Below the pieces are notes generated by a model. It had not been told where the DNA came from and did not search any database. It worked only from the letters and a program-made list of their open reading frames with translations. Made by a program: the position numbers and the translations under genes. A stretch of 64,000 nt of DNA from Streptomyces eurythermus (lineage in GTDB: Bacteria > Actinomycetota > Actinomycetes > Streptomycetales > Streptomycetaceae), in assembly GCF_014649115.1 (NCBI RefSeq), contig NZ_BMSK01000006.1, positions 163,367 through 227,366 on the forward strand, read 5' to 3'. Below are positions 24,944-34,709 of the stretch, piece by piece (position 1 is the first letter of the stretch; each line of letters starts with the position of its first letter).

Positions 24944-25338
24944 GTAAACCCCTCGGAGCGCGGCGGGAGCAAGACATCATACCTTCGGTAGTGGGCGGTG
25001 CGAGCGTGGTTGTCCATGGGCGGTCGTGGGGTCGGCGCCCCCCTGTTCAACCCGCGGACCGGGGAGACCCTATCAACGGGGCGAGTGCCGTCCCGGGCGG
25101 TCGATTGCCGTCCGGCACCTATGGCGCGGAGATCAGCGGAGGTTCCAGAGGTGACGTCAGATGTAGGGGCCGGCGGGAGCGCTGCCGGGCACGATGAACA
25201 GGTCGATGCCGTGCGCGGCGGAACAGCCCTCGTTCCGGGCGGAGTTGAGGAACACCGGCCCGGCCGGCGCCCGCTTACCCTGGCCGGAGCCCGCCGAGCG
25301 CAGCGCTGCGGGCGGACCCGAAGCGGAAGGACTGCCCG
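24944..25338. other. Divergent control region, GntR regulator and fuconolactonase
   Basis: 395 bases without a gene. It holds the palindrome TACC-TTC-GGTA at 24980-24990, 37 bases before the regulator start, and the motif ACGTCAGATGT at 25154-25164, which recurs in reverse orientation just upstream of the fucosidase start (28324-28334). Both are candidates for binding by the locus's GntR regulators. Confidence 0.5.
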
Positions 25339-26214
25339 ATGAACGCGTCTCCGTCTCCCGCCCACCGTCCACTCCGGATCGACGCGCACCACCACCTGTG
25401 GAACCCGGCCACACGTCCCCACGAGTGGCTGGCCGGCGAGGAGATGACGCCGATCCGGCGCCGCTTCACCGAAGCCGACCTGCGCGCGGCGGCCACCTCG
25501 GCCGGAGTGGGGCGCACGGTGCTGGTCCAAGTACTGCCCGACCTCGAGGAGACGGCGGAGTTCCTGGCGCTGGCGGCGGGCTCGCCCCTGATCACCGGGG
25601 TCGTCGGCTGGGTGGACCTCACCGCACCGGACGTCGCCGACGTCCTGGCCGGGCTGCGGTCGGGGCCCGGCGGGCGCTTCCTGGTCGGGGTGCGCCATCT
25701 GGTGCAGGGCGAACCGGACCCTCGGTGGCTGGTGCGGCCCGATGTCCTCGCCGGGCTGCGCGCGGTGCGCGACGCCGGGCTGGTCTACGACCTGCTCACC
25801 CTGCCGCACCAGATGCCCGCGGCACTGGAGGCGGTACGAGCGGTCCCCGACCTGCTCTTCGTTCTCGACCACCTGTCCAAACCCGACGTGGCGGGCGGGT
25901 CGTTGCGCCCGTGGGCCGACCGGATCGGCGCGCTGGCGGAGCGGCCCAACGTGGTGGCGAAGCTGTCCGGCCTGGTCACCGAGGGCGACTGGGCGACATG
26001 GACGGTGGACGACCTGCGGCCCTACGCGGACGTCGCGCTGGAGGCGTTCGGACCCGGCCGGTTGATGGTCGGCTCCGACTGGCCGGTCTGCTTGCTCGCC
26101 GCGGACTACGCGCGCGTGTTCGCCACCGCGGAGGAACTGCTGTCCGGCTGCACGGCCGACGAGACGGTGCAGGTTTTCGGCGGCACCGCCTCGCGGGTCT
26201 ACGGCCTGGGGTAA
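25339..26214 (+). CDS. L-fuconolactonase-like amidohydrolase
   Basis: A 291-residue TIM-barrel hydrolase of the amidohydrolase-2 family, lactonase branch (COG3618). IDAHHHLWNP gives the first metal His pair; VGVRHLVQGEPD, LTLPHQMPAALEAVRAVPDLLFVLDHLSKPD and GSDWPVC are the family's other hallmarks. Enzymes of this group open L-fucono-1,5-lactone or L-rhamnono-lactone to the sugar acid. The neighbouring fucosidase and fuconate-dehydratase-like genes point to L-fucose. GGAAGGA precedes the ATG. It converges on the fucosidase gene with a hairpin between. Confidence 0.85.
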   Translation: MNASPSPAHRPLRIDAHHHLWNPATRPHEWLAGEEMTPIRRRFTEADLRAAATSAGVGRTVLVQVLPDLEETAEFLALAAGSPLITGVVGWVDLTAPDVADVLAGLRSGPGGRFLVGVRHLVQGEPDPRWLVRPDVLAGLRAVRDAGLVYDLLTLPHQMPAALEAVRAVPDLLFVLDHLSKPDVAGGSLRPWADRIGALAERPNVVAKLSGLVTEGDWATWTVDDLRPYADVALEAFGPGRLMVGSDWPVCLLAADYARVFATAEELLSGCTADETVQVFGGTASRVYGLG

Positions 26215-26242
26215 GGCACACGCGCCCGCGTCCGCAGTGGTG

Positions 26243-26261
26243 GCGGGTGCCGCCCACCCGC
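26243..26261. terminator. Hairpin between fuconolactonase and fucosidase genes
   Basis: GCGGGTG pairs with CACCCGC over a 5-base loop in the 71-base gap between convergent genes. The stem can be extended by G-U pairs. Confidence 0.5.
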
Positions 26262-26285
26262 TGGGACGGGCGACACTCGGTCGGA

Positions 26286-28283
26286 TCAGACGGCGGTGAT
26301 GGTCCACTGGAGGTTCGTGCTGCTGTCCGGCGCCCACAGGCCCACCGTGGAACCGGACGCGACAGCGCCGCGGCCGTCCAGGGCCGTACCCGTGCCGCGG
26401 TTGACGATCTGGTAGCGGCCGGCACCCATGTCCACCAGCCGCCACTGCTGGTTGACGCCCCCGTTCCAGGGCGCCTGGCGGGCGTCCGCGCCGTTGGCGC
26501 TGTTGCCCCAGCTGTCGGCGGCCATGCCGTTGGTCCGGTTGACGATGCGGTACCAGCCACTGCCCAGGCCGACCAGCTGCCATTGGAGGTTGGTGCTGCC
26601 GTCGAAGCTCCACGACTTGAGCACCGAGCCGGAGGCGACGTTGCCGCCGCCGTCCAGGGTCAGGCCGCTGGTGACATTGCTGATCCTGGCCCACGTGGTG
26701 GGGAGGTCGGCCGCGCCCAGTGCGGGGATCGGCCCGGAGAAGGTCAGCTTCACCACGTACGCCGGGGCGGTGAACGGCGCGCTCGATGACGGCATGGCGA
26801 TGTGCAGTCCCGAGCCGTCCTGGGTGCGGCCGGGCAGGCTGGTGTAGGTGCCGGCGCCGGGACCGAGCAGCTGGACCGAGGCGAGTGTGCCCAGGTTGAT
26901 CCGGCCGGCGGCCAGGGTGCCGATGGTGAGGGTGCTGCCGGGCCAGCCCAGCACGGTCGCGTAGAGGACCGTGTTCGCCTTGTCACGGGTGAAGCGGATG
27001 TCGGCGCTGGTACCGGGTCGCGGAGTGACGAAGGAGCCGCCGCCCATCTTCGTCGGGCCTTCGCCGTAGACGGTCCAGGCGCGGGTGGCGTAGACGGACT
27101 CGCCGAAACGCTTCAGGTAGTCGCCGATGCCCAGCAGGATGCCGCGCTGTCCGCTGGGGATGGTGCCGTCGGCGGTCGGGGCGATGTTGAGCACCATGGT
27201 GCCGTTCTTGCTCACCCGGTCGATCAGCGAGTGCAGCATGGCGGGCAGCGAGTAGTAGCCGATGCCGGCCGTGTAGCACCAGCTGGAGCTGGAGACGCTG
27301 TCGTCGGTCAGCCAGTACGGGGACTGGATGTCGGCCGGGCCGCCGCGTTCGAAGTCGTATACCTCGCCCCTGTTGTTCAAGCCGTCCTTGTAGGTGGCGA
27401 CGACCTCCTTGTCCCAGGCGACGGCGCGGTTGTAGTAGTAGGACAGGAACTTGAGCCGCTGTGCCTCGTCCACCCGGGAGAGGTTGAAGTCCTGCCACAG
27501 GATGTCCGGCTGGTACCCGTCGATGATCTCCTTGAGCTTGTCGTACCACAGTTGGTTCTCGGCGGCGGCGCCGAGCTGTCCGTACAGTTTCTTCAGCGTG
27601 GTGGTGGACTGCGCGGGGACGTTGTCGTAGAAACCGGTGAAGTTGTAGGCGTGGTGCATGGCCACCATCAGCTTCAAGCCCTTGGCGCGGATCGCGTCGG
27701 CGTGCAGCCGGAGGAGGTCCAGCCGGGGGCCTCTGGCCACCGAATTCCACTCGTTGACACCGCTGTTCCACATCGAGAAGCCGTCGTGGTGCTCGGCGAC
27801 CGGCCCGGCGAACCTGGCGCCCGCGTCGGCGAACAGCTGGGCCCACTCGTCGGGGTCGAAGTTTCCGCCGGCCGACTTCAGCCTGGGCGCGAACTGCACG
27901 AAGTTGCCGGCCTTGTCCCGGGCACCGTCGATGAAGTTGTGGTACGGCCACGTGTTCGGCTCACCGTAGACGCTCGTGTGGTGGGTGTTGGCGCGCGAGC
28001 CGCCGATGTACATGTTGCGCGGGTACCACTCGTTGTCGTACGCCGGGACGCTGAAGGTTCCCCAGTGGAAGTAGATGCCGAACTTCGCGTCCTGGAACCA
28101 CTCCGCGGCGGGCGGGTGCTGGTCCACCGACGCCCAGTCGGGGGAGTAGCCGGCGGGGCCGGGGATGCTGACGCCGGTCGGGGCGTCGCCCAGCGCTTCG
28201 GCGCGGCCCGCCAGGCCGAGGGACGCTCCGGTGGCGCCGAGCACCGTGAGGAACACGCGACGGCTGTGGGGAGACGCTGGCAT
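26286..28283 (-). CDS. Secreted GH29 alpha-L-fucosidase with ricin-type lectin domain
   Basis: A 665-residue exported enzyme. The N-terminus SRRVFLTVLGATGASLGLAG reads as a Tat signal. The GH29 catalytic domain has WFQDAKFGIYFHWGTFSVPAYDNEWYPRNMY, EHHDGFSMWNS and PDILWQDFN, in which Asp265 is the likely nucleophile. A beta-sandwich follows, then from about residue 530 a RICIN-type trefoil with three repeats of the Q-x-W kind (NLQWQLV, NQQWRLV, NLQWTI). The enzyme should release L-fucose from glycans, with the lectin domain binding carbohydrate. The ATG at 28283 has GGAGG upstream. The motif ACATCTGACGT at 28324-28334 probably regulates it with the rest of the locus. Confidence 0.9.
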   Translation of the reverse strand: MPASPHSRRVFLTVLGATGASLGLAGRAEALGDAPTGVSIPGPAGYSPDWASVDQHPPAAEWFQDAKFGIYFHWGTFSVPAYDNEWYPRNMYIGGSRANTHHTSVYGEPNTWPYHNFIDGARDKAGNFVQFAPRLKSAGGNFDPDEWAQLFADAGARFAGPVAEHHDGFSMWNSGVNEWNSVARGPRLDLLRLHADAIRAKGLKLMVAMHHAYNFTGFYDNVPAQSTTTLKKLYGQLGAAAENQLWYDKLKEIIDGYQPDILWQDFNLSRVDEAQRLKFLSYYYNRAVAWDKEVVATYKDGLNNRGEVYDFERGGPADIQSPYWLTDDSVSSSSWCYTAGIGYYSLPAMLHSLIDRVSKNGTMVLNIAPTADGTIPSGQRGILLGIGDYLKRFGESVYATRAWTVYGEGPTKMGGGSFVTPRPGTSADIRFTRDKANTVLYATVLGWPGSTLTIGTLAAGRINLGTLASVQLLGPGAGTYTSLPGRTQDGSGLHIAMPSSSAPFTAPAYVVKLTFSGPIPALGAADLPTTWARISNVTSGLTLDGGGNVASGSVLKSWSFDGSTNLQWQLVGLGSGWYRIVNRTNGMAADSWGNSANGADARQAPWNGGVNQQWRLVDMGAGRYQIVNRGTGTALDGRGAVASGSTVGLWAPDSSTNLQWTITAV

Positions 28284-28675
28284 GGGAACCTCCGGATCGG
28301 ACACGGAAACCGCGACGCGCGAGACATCTGACGTTAGGGGCGCCCCACTGTCCGGTCAATGACCCGCACATGGCAAAACGCGAGGAGTGCGCGTGCGTAG
28401 ATCAGATGTATGGGTCTCCTTCGCGCCACTGGCACCCTCCGCACCGGGGCCGCTGTTCCTCACGATTGATGGGATGGATCGGATGCCCCGGCTTCGGCGC
28501 TCGATCCGGAACAGCGCGCGGATCTGGGGTTTTCGAGCCATGTATGTCCAGCCCATGGACAGCTGCCGCAGCCGGTCCTATACATACATCCCATGTCTCC
28601 GGGTGGTGGCGAACGCATGCCGTCCAGGCGAACGAACCCTCTTCCGTTCCGGGACCAGCGCAAGGAGAAGCGCCC
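28284..28675. promoter_or_regulatory. Divergent control region, fucosidase and sugar ABC operon
   Basis: 392 bases between divergent genes. Sites seen: ACATCTGACGT at 28324-28334 (shared in reverse with 25154-25164); TCAGATGTA at 28402-28410 (shared with 25157-25165); the inverted repeat TGTCCA-GCCCA-TGGACA at 28545-28561; and ATGTATGT at 28540-28547 paired with ACATACAT at 28582-28589. These are probably operators for the GntR regulators and for catabolite control. A short AT-rich stretch near 28580 may include the -10 of the binding-protein promoter. Confidence 0.55.
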
Positions 28676-29731
28676 ATGAGACTCAGACTCGTGCTCTGCT
28701 CCACCCTCTCCGCCGTGTCCGTACTGACGCTGCTCAACGCCTGTGGCGACTCCGCCACCGCGTCGGGCGACGGGCCGTTGGTCGGTGTCGACTACCCGCG
28801 TTCCGACACCGACTTCTGGAACTCGTACATCAGGTACACGCCGACGTACGCGGGGCAGCTGGGCCTCGGCCTCAAGACCACCAACTCACAGAACGACGTC
28901 GCCAAACTCGCCGCCGACGCGCAGACGTTCATCAGCCAGGGCGTCAAGGGCATCGCCATGGCCCCTCAGGACACCGCCGCGATCGCGCCGACGCTGGCGC
29001 AGCTGGAGGCGAGGAAGATCCCGGTCGTCACCGTCGACACCCGGCCGGACAGCGGCAAGGTCTTCATGGTGGTCCGTGCCGACAACCGCGCGTACGGCGA
29101 GAAGGCGTGCAAGTACCTCGGCACCCGGCTCGGAGGCAAGGGGAAGGTCGTCATGTTGCAGGGCGGCCTGGACTCCATCAACGGCCGTGACCGCACGGAG
29201 GCGTTCCACGCGTGCATGAAGACCCGCTACCCGGACATCAAGGTGTTCGGGGAGGCCACCGGCTGGGACGGTGCCGTGGCCGCGCAGAAGCTCCAGACCG
29301 ACCTGACCGCGCACCCGGACATCAAGGGCGTCTACATGCAGTCCAGCTTCGCCCTGTCCGGCACCCTGCAAGTCCTCAAACAGAAGGGCCTGTTGACCGG
29401 GCCGCGGGACAAGAGGCACGTCTACGTCGTCTCCAACGACGGCATCCCCGAGGAACTCGCGTCCATCGCCGCGGGCAGGATCGACGCCACGGTCTCCCAG
29501 CCGGCCGACCTCTACGCCAAGTACGCCCTGTACTACCTGAAGGCCGCGGTCGACGGGAAGACGTTCCGGCCCGGGAGGACCGACCACGACAGCACCATCG
29601 TCCAGGTGCGCGAGGGCCTGCTGGAGGACCAGCTCTCCGCCCCGCTCGTCACCGCCGACGGCGGCACCTACGGCGGCGTCCCCAGCGTCAGGAGCGACGA
29701 CACCTCCCTGTGGGGCAACCACGTCCGATGA
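28676..29731 (+). CDS. Sugar ABC transporter substrate-binding lipoprotein
   Basis: A 351-residue lipoprotein: signal peptide with lipobox LLNAC (lipidated Cys23). The periplasmic-binding-protein type 1 fold of the ribose/rhamnose class shows in VGVDYPRSDTDFWNSYIRY, FISQGVKGIAMAPQDTAAI, VVTVDTRPDS and VVSNDGIPEELASIAAGRIDATVSQP. It should capture a monosaccharide outside the membrane and deliver it to the permease. GGAG precedes the ATG. It heads the operon with the ATPase, permease and fuconate dehydratase genes, so L-fucose is the likely ligand (inference). Confidence 0.9.
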   Translation: MRLRLVLCSTLSAVSVLTLLNACGDSATASGDGPLVGVDYPRSDTDFWNSYIRYTPTYAGQLGLGLKTTNSQNDVAKLAADAQTFISQGVKGIAMAPQDTAAIAPTLAQLEARKIPVVTVDTRPDSGKVFMVVRADNRAYGEKACKYLGTRLGGKGKVVMLQGGLDSINGRDRTEAFHACMKTRYPDIKVFGEATGWDGAVAAQKLQTDLTAHPDIKGVYMQSSFALSGTLQVLKQKGLLTGPRDKRHVYVVSNDGIPEELASIAAGRIDATVSQPADLYAKYALYYLKAAVDGKTFRPGRTDHDSTIVQVREGLLEDQLSAPLVTADGGTYGGVPSVRSDDTSLWGNHVR

Positions 29732-29776
29732 CGGACCCGAGGTCCTGCACCAGCACACGGACACAAGGCGGCTGAG

Positions 29777-31339
29777 ATGAGCGAGGGAAAGCGAGCGGCC
29801 GACCCCGTGCCCGCCCCGTCGGCCGGCGGGCGGGCACCGACGGACCCACCCGTCGTCGAGGCAGTCGGCATCGTGAAGCGATTCGGTCCGACGGTGGCCC
29901 TGAACGGCGCCCGGATCACCATCCGGGCCGGCGAGACCCACGCGCTCGTCGGCCGCAACGGAGCCGGCAAGTCGACCCTGGTGTCCGTCCTCACCGGGCT
30001 GCGGGCCCCGGACGAGGGGACGGTCGCCTTCGACGGCACCCCGGCCCCCCGGCTCACGGACCGCGACGCGTGGCGGCGGCGCGTCGCCTGCGTCTACCAG
30101 AATCCGACGATCATTCCCACGCTGGCCGTCGCCGAGAACCTCTTCCTCAACCGGCACGACCACGGCCCAGGCGGGCTGATCCGCTGGCAGGCGGTGCGCC
30201 GCCGCGCGCGGGATCTGCTGGCGGCCTGGTCCGTGGACGTGGACCCGCAGGCCCCGGCCGGCGAACTGAACGTCGAGCAACGGCAGTTCGTCGAGATCGC
30301 GCGGGCCCTGTCCTTCGGTGCCCGGTTCATCATCCTGGACGAACCCACCGCCCGGCTCGACGGCGCGGCGATCAACCGGCTCTTCGAGCGGATCCGCGAC
30401 CTGCAACGCCAGGGCGTCACGTTCCTCTTCATCAGCCACCACTTGGAGGAGATCTACGACATCTGCGACATGGTGACGGTCTACCGGGACGCCCGCCACG
30501 TCCTGACCGCGCCCGTCGAGGACCTCCCGCGCGCCGAACTCGTCGCCGCCATGACCGGCGAGGCGGCCGCGGACCGGCACGCGGAACGGGCGAGCACCGC
30601 CGACGCCGACGCGGTCGCCGCGCTGAGTGTGCGGGGCCTGACCGGGGAGAACTACGACGACGTCACCTTCCAGGTGGCCGCCGGCGAGATCGTCGGGCTC
30701 GCGGGGGCCGCCGGCAGCGGCCGCACGGAGGTCGCCGAGACCGTCGTAGGACTGCGCGCGGCCGCGTCCGGCACCGTGGAGATCGCCGGGCGGCGGCCAC
30801 GGCCCGGCAGTGTGCCGGCCGCGCTCGCGGCCGGTGCCGGATTCGTCCCGCAGGACCGGCACCACCAGGGGTTCGTGCCGGACATGTCGATCGCGGACAA
30901 CGCCACGCTGTCCGTGCCCGAGCGGCTCGGACGCCACGGGTTTCTCAGCCGCGCCCGCCGGGACCGGCTGGCGAGGACCCTGATCGAGAACCTGTCGATC
31001 AAAACGCCCGGTCCCGAAGTGCCCGTCTCCGCCCTCTCCGGGGGCAACCAGCAGAAGGTCGTCATGGCCCGCGCCCTCGCCGACGACCCCCGGCTGCTGG
31101 TCCTGATCAATCCGACCGCGGGCGTGGACGTGCGCTCCAAGGAGTTCCTCCTCGGCAAGGTCGAGGAGACCGCGGGCACCGGCACGGGAGTGCTCATCGC
31201 CTCCGACGAACTCGACGACCTGCGCGTGTGCGACCGGATCCTGGTGATGTTCCAGGGCCGTGTGACCTCGCAGACAGCCCGCGGCTGGCACGACCACGAT
31301 CTGGTGGCCGCGATGGAGGGAGTGGACCTCGATGCCTGA
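29777..31339 (+). CDS. Sugar ABC transporter ATPase, duplicated domain
   Basis: A 520-residue RbsA/MglA-type protein with two ABC domains. Domain 1 has Walker A GRNGAGKST, a divergent signature LNVEQRQFVEIARAL and Walker B FIILDEPTA. Domain 2 has a degenerate Walker A (GAAGSGRTE) and the intact signature SGGNQQKVVMARAL, with Walker B VLINPTAGVD lacking the usual Glu. This asymmetry is normal for carbohydrate class-2 transporters. It lies 45 bases after the binding-protein gene, and its last codons overlap the permease start. Confidence 0.93.
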   Translation: MSEGKRAADPVPAPSAGGRAPTDPPVVEAVGIVKRFGPTVALNGARITIRAGETHALVGRNGAGKSTLVSVLTGLRAPDEGTVAFDGTPAPRLTDRDAWRRRVACVYQNPTIIPTLAVAENLFLNRHDHGPGGLIRWQAVRRRARDLLAAWSVDVDPQAPAGELNVEQRQFVEIARALSFGARFIILDEPTARLDGAAINRLFERIRDLQRQGVTFLFISHHLEEIYDICDMVTVYRDARHVLTAPVEDLPRAELVAAMTGEAAADRHAERASTADADAVAALSVRGLTGENYDDVTFQVAAGEIVGLAGAAGSGRTEVAETVVGLRAAASGTVEIAGRRPRPGSVPAALAAGAGFVPQDRHHQGFVPDMSIADNATLSVPERLGRHGFLSRARRDRLARTLIENLSIKTPGPEVPVSALSGGNQQKVVMARALADDPRLLVLINPTAGVDVRSKEFLLGKVEETAGTGTGVLIASDELDDLRVCDRILVMFQGRVTSQTARGWHDHDLVAAMEGVDLDA

Positions 31340-32369
31340 CACCGTCCTCGCGGACCCGTCCGCCCCCGGGAGGCCCACCGCCCGGCGGAAGGGGCTCCTC
31401 GGCGGCCGGGTGCCCCTCGCCCGGCTGCGCGACCTGGCCCTCGTCCCCGCGATCGTGATCATCGCGATCGTCGGCCAGATCGTCAATCCGGTGTTCCTGC
31501 GCGCGGACAACCTGATCAACGTCCTGCAGACCATGTCCGAGACGGCCCTGCTGGTCCTGGCCCAGACGATGGTCCTGATCGTCAAGAAGATGGACCTGTC
31601 ACTGGAGTCCACCATGGGCCTGGCCCCCGGTGTCGCGGCCTGGCTGGTGGTGCCGGCGGGCGCGGGACACGGTCTCGGCCTGCTGCCCGGCGCCTGGGCC
31701 GTCCCCGTCACCCTCGCCGTCGGGGCCCTGGCCGGCGCGGTCAACGCCCTGCTGATCATCCGCTTCGGGCTCAACGGCTTCATCGTCACCCTCGGCATGC
31801 TGATCGTGCTGCGGGGCGTCCTCACCGGCATCTCCGGCGGCCAGACCTTCTTCCAGTTGCCGCAGTCGATGCTGTACCTGGGGACCGCCCAGTGGGGCGG
31901 GGTGCCCGCCTCCATCTGGATCTGCCTCGTCCTGTTCGCCGTCGCCGTCGTCGTCCTCGGCTGGACCGGCTTCGGCCGCTCGCTGTACGCCATCGGCGGC
32001 AACGTCGACGCCGCCAAGGCCGCCGGCATCCGTACCGACCGGGTGCTGTGGATCGTCATCGTCACCGGCGGCGTGCTGGCCGCCCTTGCCGGGCTGCTGC
32101 TCTCGGGACGCCTGGCCTCGGTAGCCTCCGCCCAGGGTGACGGCTACATCTTCACCGTCTTCGCCGCCGCCGTGATCGGCGGGATCAGCCTCAACGGCGG
32201 CAAGGGGACGATGTTCGGTGCGTTCAGCGGCATCCTGCTGCTCTTCATGATCCAGAACGTACTCACCCTGGCCGGCGTCCCCGCCCAGTGGATCGGAGCG
32301 CTCAACGGACTGATCATCCTGGTCGCGCTGACCATCTCACGCATCACGGGCGGCCAGGCACAGGAATGA
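31332..32369 (+). CDS. Sugar ABC transporter permease
   Basis: A 345-residue BPD_transp_2-type permease (RbsC class) with about ten transmembrane segments, e.g. [22 protein letters not shown] and [40 protein letters not shown] is the typical cytoplasmic coupling loop. Its ATG overlaps the ATPase gene by 8 bases. It forms the membrane channel of the presumed fucose importer. Confidence 0.93.
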   Translation: MPDTVLADPSAPGRPTARRKGLLGGRVPLARLRDLALVPAIVIIAIVGQIVNPVFLRADNLINVLQTMSETALLVLAQTMVLIVKKMDLSLESTMGLAPGVAAWLVVPAGAGHGLGLLPGAWAVPVTLAVGALAGAVNALLIIRFGLNGFIVTLGMLIVLRGVLTGISGGQTFFQLPQSMLYLGTAQWGGVPASIWICLVLFAVAVVVLGWTGFGRSLYAIGGNVDAAKAAGIRTDRVLWIVIVTGGVLAALAGLLLSGRLASVASAQGDGYIFTVFAAAVIGGISLNGGKGTMFGAFSGILLLFMIQNVLTLAGVPAQWIGALNGLIILVALTISRITGGQAQE

Positions 32370-32479
32370 AGCGGCCCGGCCGCAGCCGCAACCGCGACCG
32401 CCCGCGAGGCGGCACAACTCCCGCAAGCCGTCCCCCGTTTGCCGCCGGGCCCTGTTTCCCCGCTCTTCCAGGAGTCGCC

Positions 32480-33814
32480 ATGTCCTCCGCCGCCCCTCCG
32501 CCCGCGGAATCCGCCCGCATCATCGCCCTGGACGTCCACGATATCCGCTTCCCGACGTCCGAACACCTCGACGGGTCGGACGCGATGAACCCCGAACCCG
32601 ACTACTCGGCCGCCTACGCCGTGCTGCGCACCGACGCCCCCGACGGGCTGGAGGGGCACGCGCTGGCCTTCACCACCGGCCGCGGCAACGACGTCCAGGC
32701 CGCCGCCATCGCGGCCCTCGCCCCGTACGTGGTCGGCCTGTCCGTGGCCGAAGTCTGCGGCAACCTGGGCGCGTTCGCCCGCCGCCTCGTCCACGACCCC
32801 CAACTGCGCTGGCTGGGACCGGAGAAGGGCGCCATACACATGGCGACCGGCGCGGTCGTCAACGCCGCCTGGGACCTCGCGGCCAAGCGCGCCGGCAAGC
32901 CCGTCTGGCGCTTCCTCGGCGAGATGTCGCCCGAAGAACTGGTCGCGCAGGTCGACTTCCGCTGGCTCAGCGACGCGCTCACCCCCCAAGAGGCACTGCG
33001 GATCCTGCGGGCCGCCGAACCGGGCCGCCGGGAACGCGTCGCGCGCCTCCTCGAGCGCGGCTACCCCGCCTACACCACGACCCCCGGCTGGCTCGGCTAC
33101 TCCGACGAGAAGCTGGCCCGCCTGGCGCGGGAGGCCGTCGCCGAAGGCTTCACCCAGATCAAGCTGAAGGTCGGCGCGTCCCTGGAGGACGACGTACGAC
33201 GCATGCGCACCGCACGTGCGACGGTCGGTGACGCCGTCCGCATCGCCGTGGACGCCAACCAGCGCTGGGACGTTCAGGCGGCGATCGACTGGACGCGCGC
33301 CCTGGCCCCGTACCGGCCGTACTGGATCGAGGAACCGACCTCCCCGGACGACATCCTCGGCCACGCCGCCGTACGCGAGGCCGTCCGCCCCGTCAAGGTC
33401 GCCACCGGTGAACACATCGCCAACCGGGTCGTGTTCAAGCAACTGCTCCAGGCGGGCGCCGTCGACATCGTGCAGATCGACTCCGCCCGGGTCGGCGGCG
33501 TCAACGAGAACATCGCGATCCTGCTGCTCGCCGCCAGGTTCGGGGTGCCGGTCTGCCCGCACGCCGGCGGCGTCGGCCTGTGCGAGATGGTGCAGCACCT
33601 CGCGATGTTCGACTACATCGCGGTCTCCGGCACGACCGAGGACCGGGTCATCGAGTACGTCGACCACCTCCACGAGCACTTCGTCGACCCGGTGCGCATC
33701 GCCGACGGCCACTACCTCGCGCCCCTCCGGCCCGGACTCGGCGCACAGATGCGCCCGGAGTCCTTGAAGGAGTACACCTACCCCGACGGCCCGGTCTGGT
33801 CCGCCCGTGCCTGA
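32480..33814 (+). CDS. L-fuconate dehydratase-like enolase-superfamily enzyme
   Basis: A 444-residue enzyme of the mandelate-racemase branch of the enolase superfamily. [29 protein letters not shown] is the hallmark N-terminus of L-fuconate dehydratases (including human ENOSF1). [10 protein letters not shown] holds the catalytic Lys, [17 protein letters not shown] and ATGEHIAN the metal ligands, and [16 protein letters not shown] the catalytic His. It dehydrates L-fuconate to 2-keto-3-deoxy-L-fuconate in the cytoplasm. The ATG at 32480 has AGGAG upstream; the longer frame from 32288 overlaps the permease. Fourth gene of the transport operon. Confidence 0.9.
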   Translation: MSSAAPPPAESARIIALDVHDIRFPTSEHLDGSDAMNPEPDYSAAYAVLRTDAPDGLEGHALAFTTGRGNDVQAAAIAALAPYVVGLSVAEVCGNLGAFARRLVHDPQLRWLGPEKGAIHMATGAVVNAAWDLAAKRAGKPVWRFLGEMSPEELVAQVDFRWLSDALTPQEALRILRAAEPGRRERVARLLERGYPAYTTTPGWLGYSDEKLARLAREAVAEGFTQIKLKVGASLEDDVRRMRTARATVGDAVRIAVDANQRWDVQAAIDWTRALAPYRPYWIEEPTSPDDILGHAAVREAVRPVKVATGEHIANRVVFKQLLQAGAVDIVQIDSARVGGVNENIAILLLAARFGVPVCPHAGGVGLCEMVQHLAMFDYIAVSGTTEDRVIEYVDHLHEHFVDPVRIADGHYLAPLRPGLGAQMRPESLKEYTYPDGPVWSARA

Positions 33815-33871
33815 CGTACGCGACGAACCGGGGACCGGGTCCGCCGCGAACTCCCGGGAGAGGGGGGCGCG

Positions 33872-34594
33872 GTGTCCTTGACGGACCGGGCCATCGAGCG
33901 GATCCGGGAGCTCATCCGCACCGGCGTGCTGCCACCCGGCTCGAAGCTGCCGCCCGAGCCGGACCTGGCCGCCCAGCTGGGCCTGTCCCGCAACCTCGCC
34001 CGCGAAGCGGTCAAGGCACTCGCCGTCGCTCGGGTCCTGGAAGTCCGGCGGGGCGACGGCACGTACGTGACCAGCCTGCAGCCGAGCCTCCTACTGGAGG
34101 GACTCGGCGGAGCGGTGGAACTGCTGCAGGGCGACGCCGCCGCCCTGCGAGACCTCATGGAGGTACGGCGTCTGCTCGAACCGGTCGCCACCGCACTCGC
34201 CGCCACCCGGATCTCGGACGACCAACTGGCGGAAGTGGAGGGCCATTTGGATGCCATGCGCCAAGCGCGTGACGACATCGAGCGACTCACCGCACATGAC
34301 GCCGCCTTCCACCGCGCCGTGATCTCGGCCACCGGGAACGAGACGCTCCTCACGATCCTGGAAGGGATATCCGGCCGCACCCTGCGGGCCCGCATCTGGC
34401 GTGGTCTCGTGGACGACCAGGCCGCGGCCCGGACCCTGGCCGAACACGAAGCGATCTTCCGGGCCCTCTCCGCCCGTGACACCGTCCTCGGTCAGGCCAC
34501 CGCGCTGCTGCACGTGAGCAACACGGAGCGGTCACTGAGGGAACGGCTGCGCGCCAGCGCCTCCCGCTCCTTCGGGATACCGGGGGAGAAGTGA
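33872..34594 (+). CDS. FadR-type GntR regulator B (fucose locus)
   Basis: A 240-residue GntR/FadR-type regulator. DNA-binding part: LTDRAIERIRELIRTGVLPPGSKLPPEPDLAAQLGLSRNLAREAVKALA with wing RRGDGTYVTS. FCD domain: EVRRLLEPVATALAATRIS, DAAFHRAVISATGNETLL, LAEHEAIFRALSA. It is a close paralog of regulator A at 24242; the two lie at opposite ends of the fucose locus. The start is a GTG 57 bases after the fuconate dehydratase gene, probably in the same operon, suggesting autoregulation. Confidence 0.9.
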   Translation: MSLTDRAIERIRELIRTGVLPPGSKLPPEPDLAAQLGLSRNLAREAVKALAVARVLEVRRGDGTYVTSLQPSLLLEGLGGAVELLQGDAAALRDLMEVRRLLEPVATALAATRISDDQLAEVEGHLDAMRQARDDIERLTAHDAAFHRAVISATGNETLLTILEGISGRTLRARIWRGLVDDQAAARTLAEHEAIFRALSARDTVLGQATALLHVSNTERSLRERLRASASRSFGIPGEK

Positions 34595-34709
34595 ACCGGG
34601 AGGCCGGCGGTGACGTGACGACGCGGCGCCGTACCCGCGGGCCGCTCGGCGGCCTGTCGAGGGCCTGAACCACCCGCGCCGGACCGGCACCGGCGTACCG
34701 TGTCACCCG

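Noticed and set aside
28886..32065. A 1059-codon minus-strand open frame
   Set aside because: It is antisense to the sugar ABC transporter genes, which have complete motifs; the frame has no recognisable domain.
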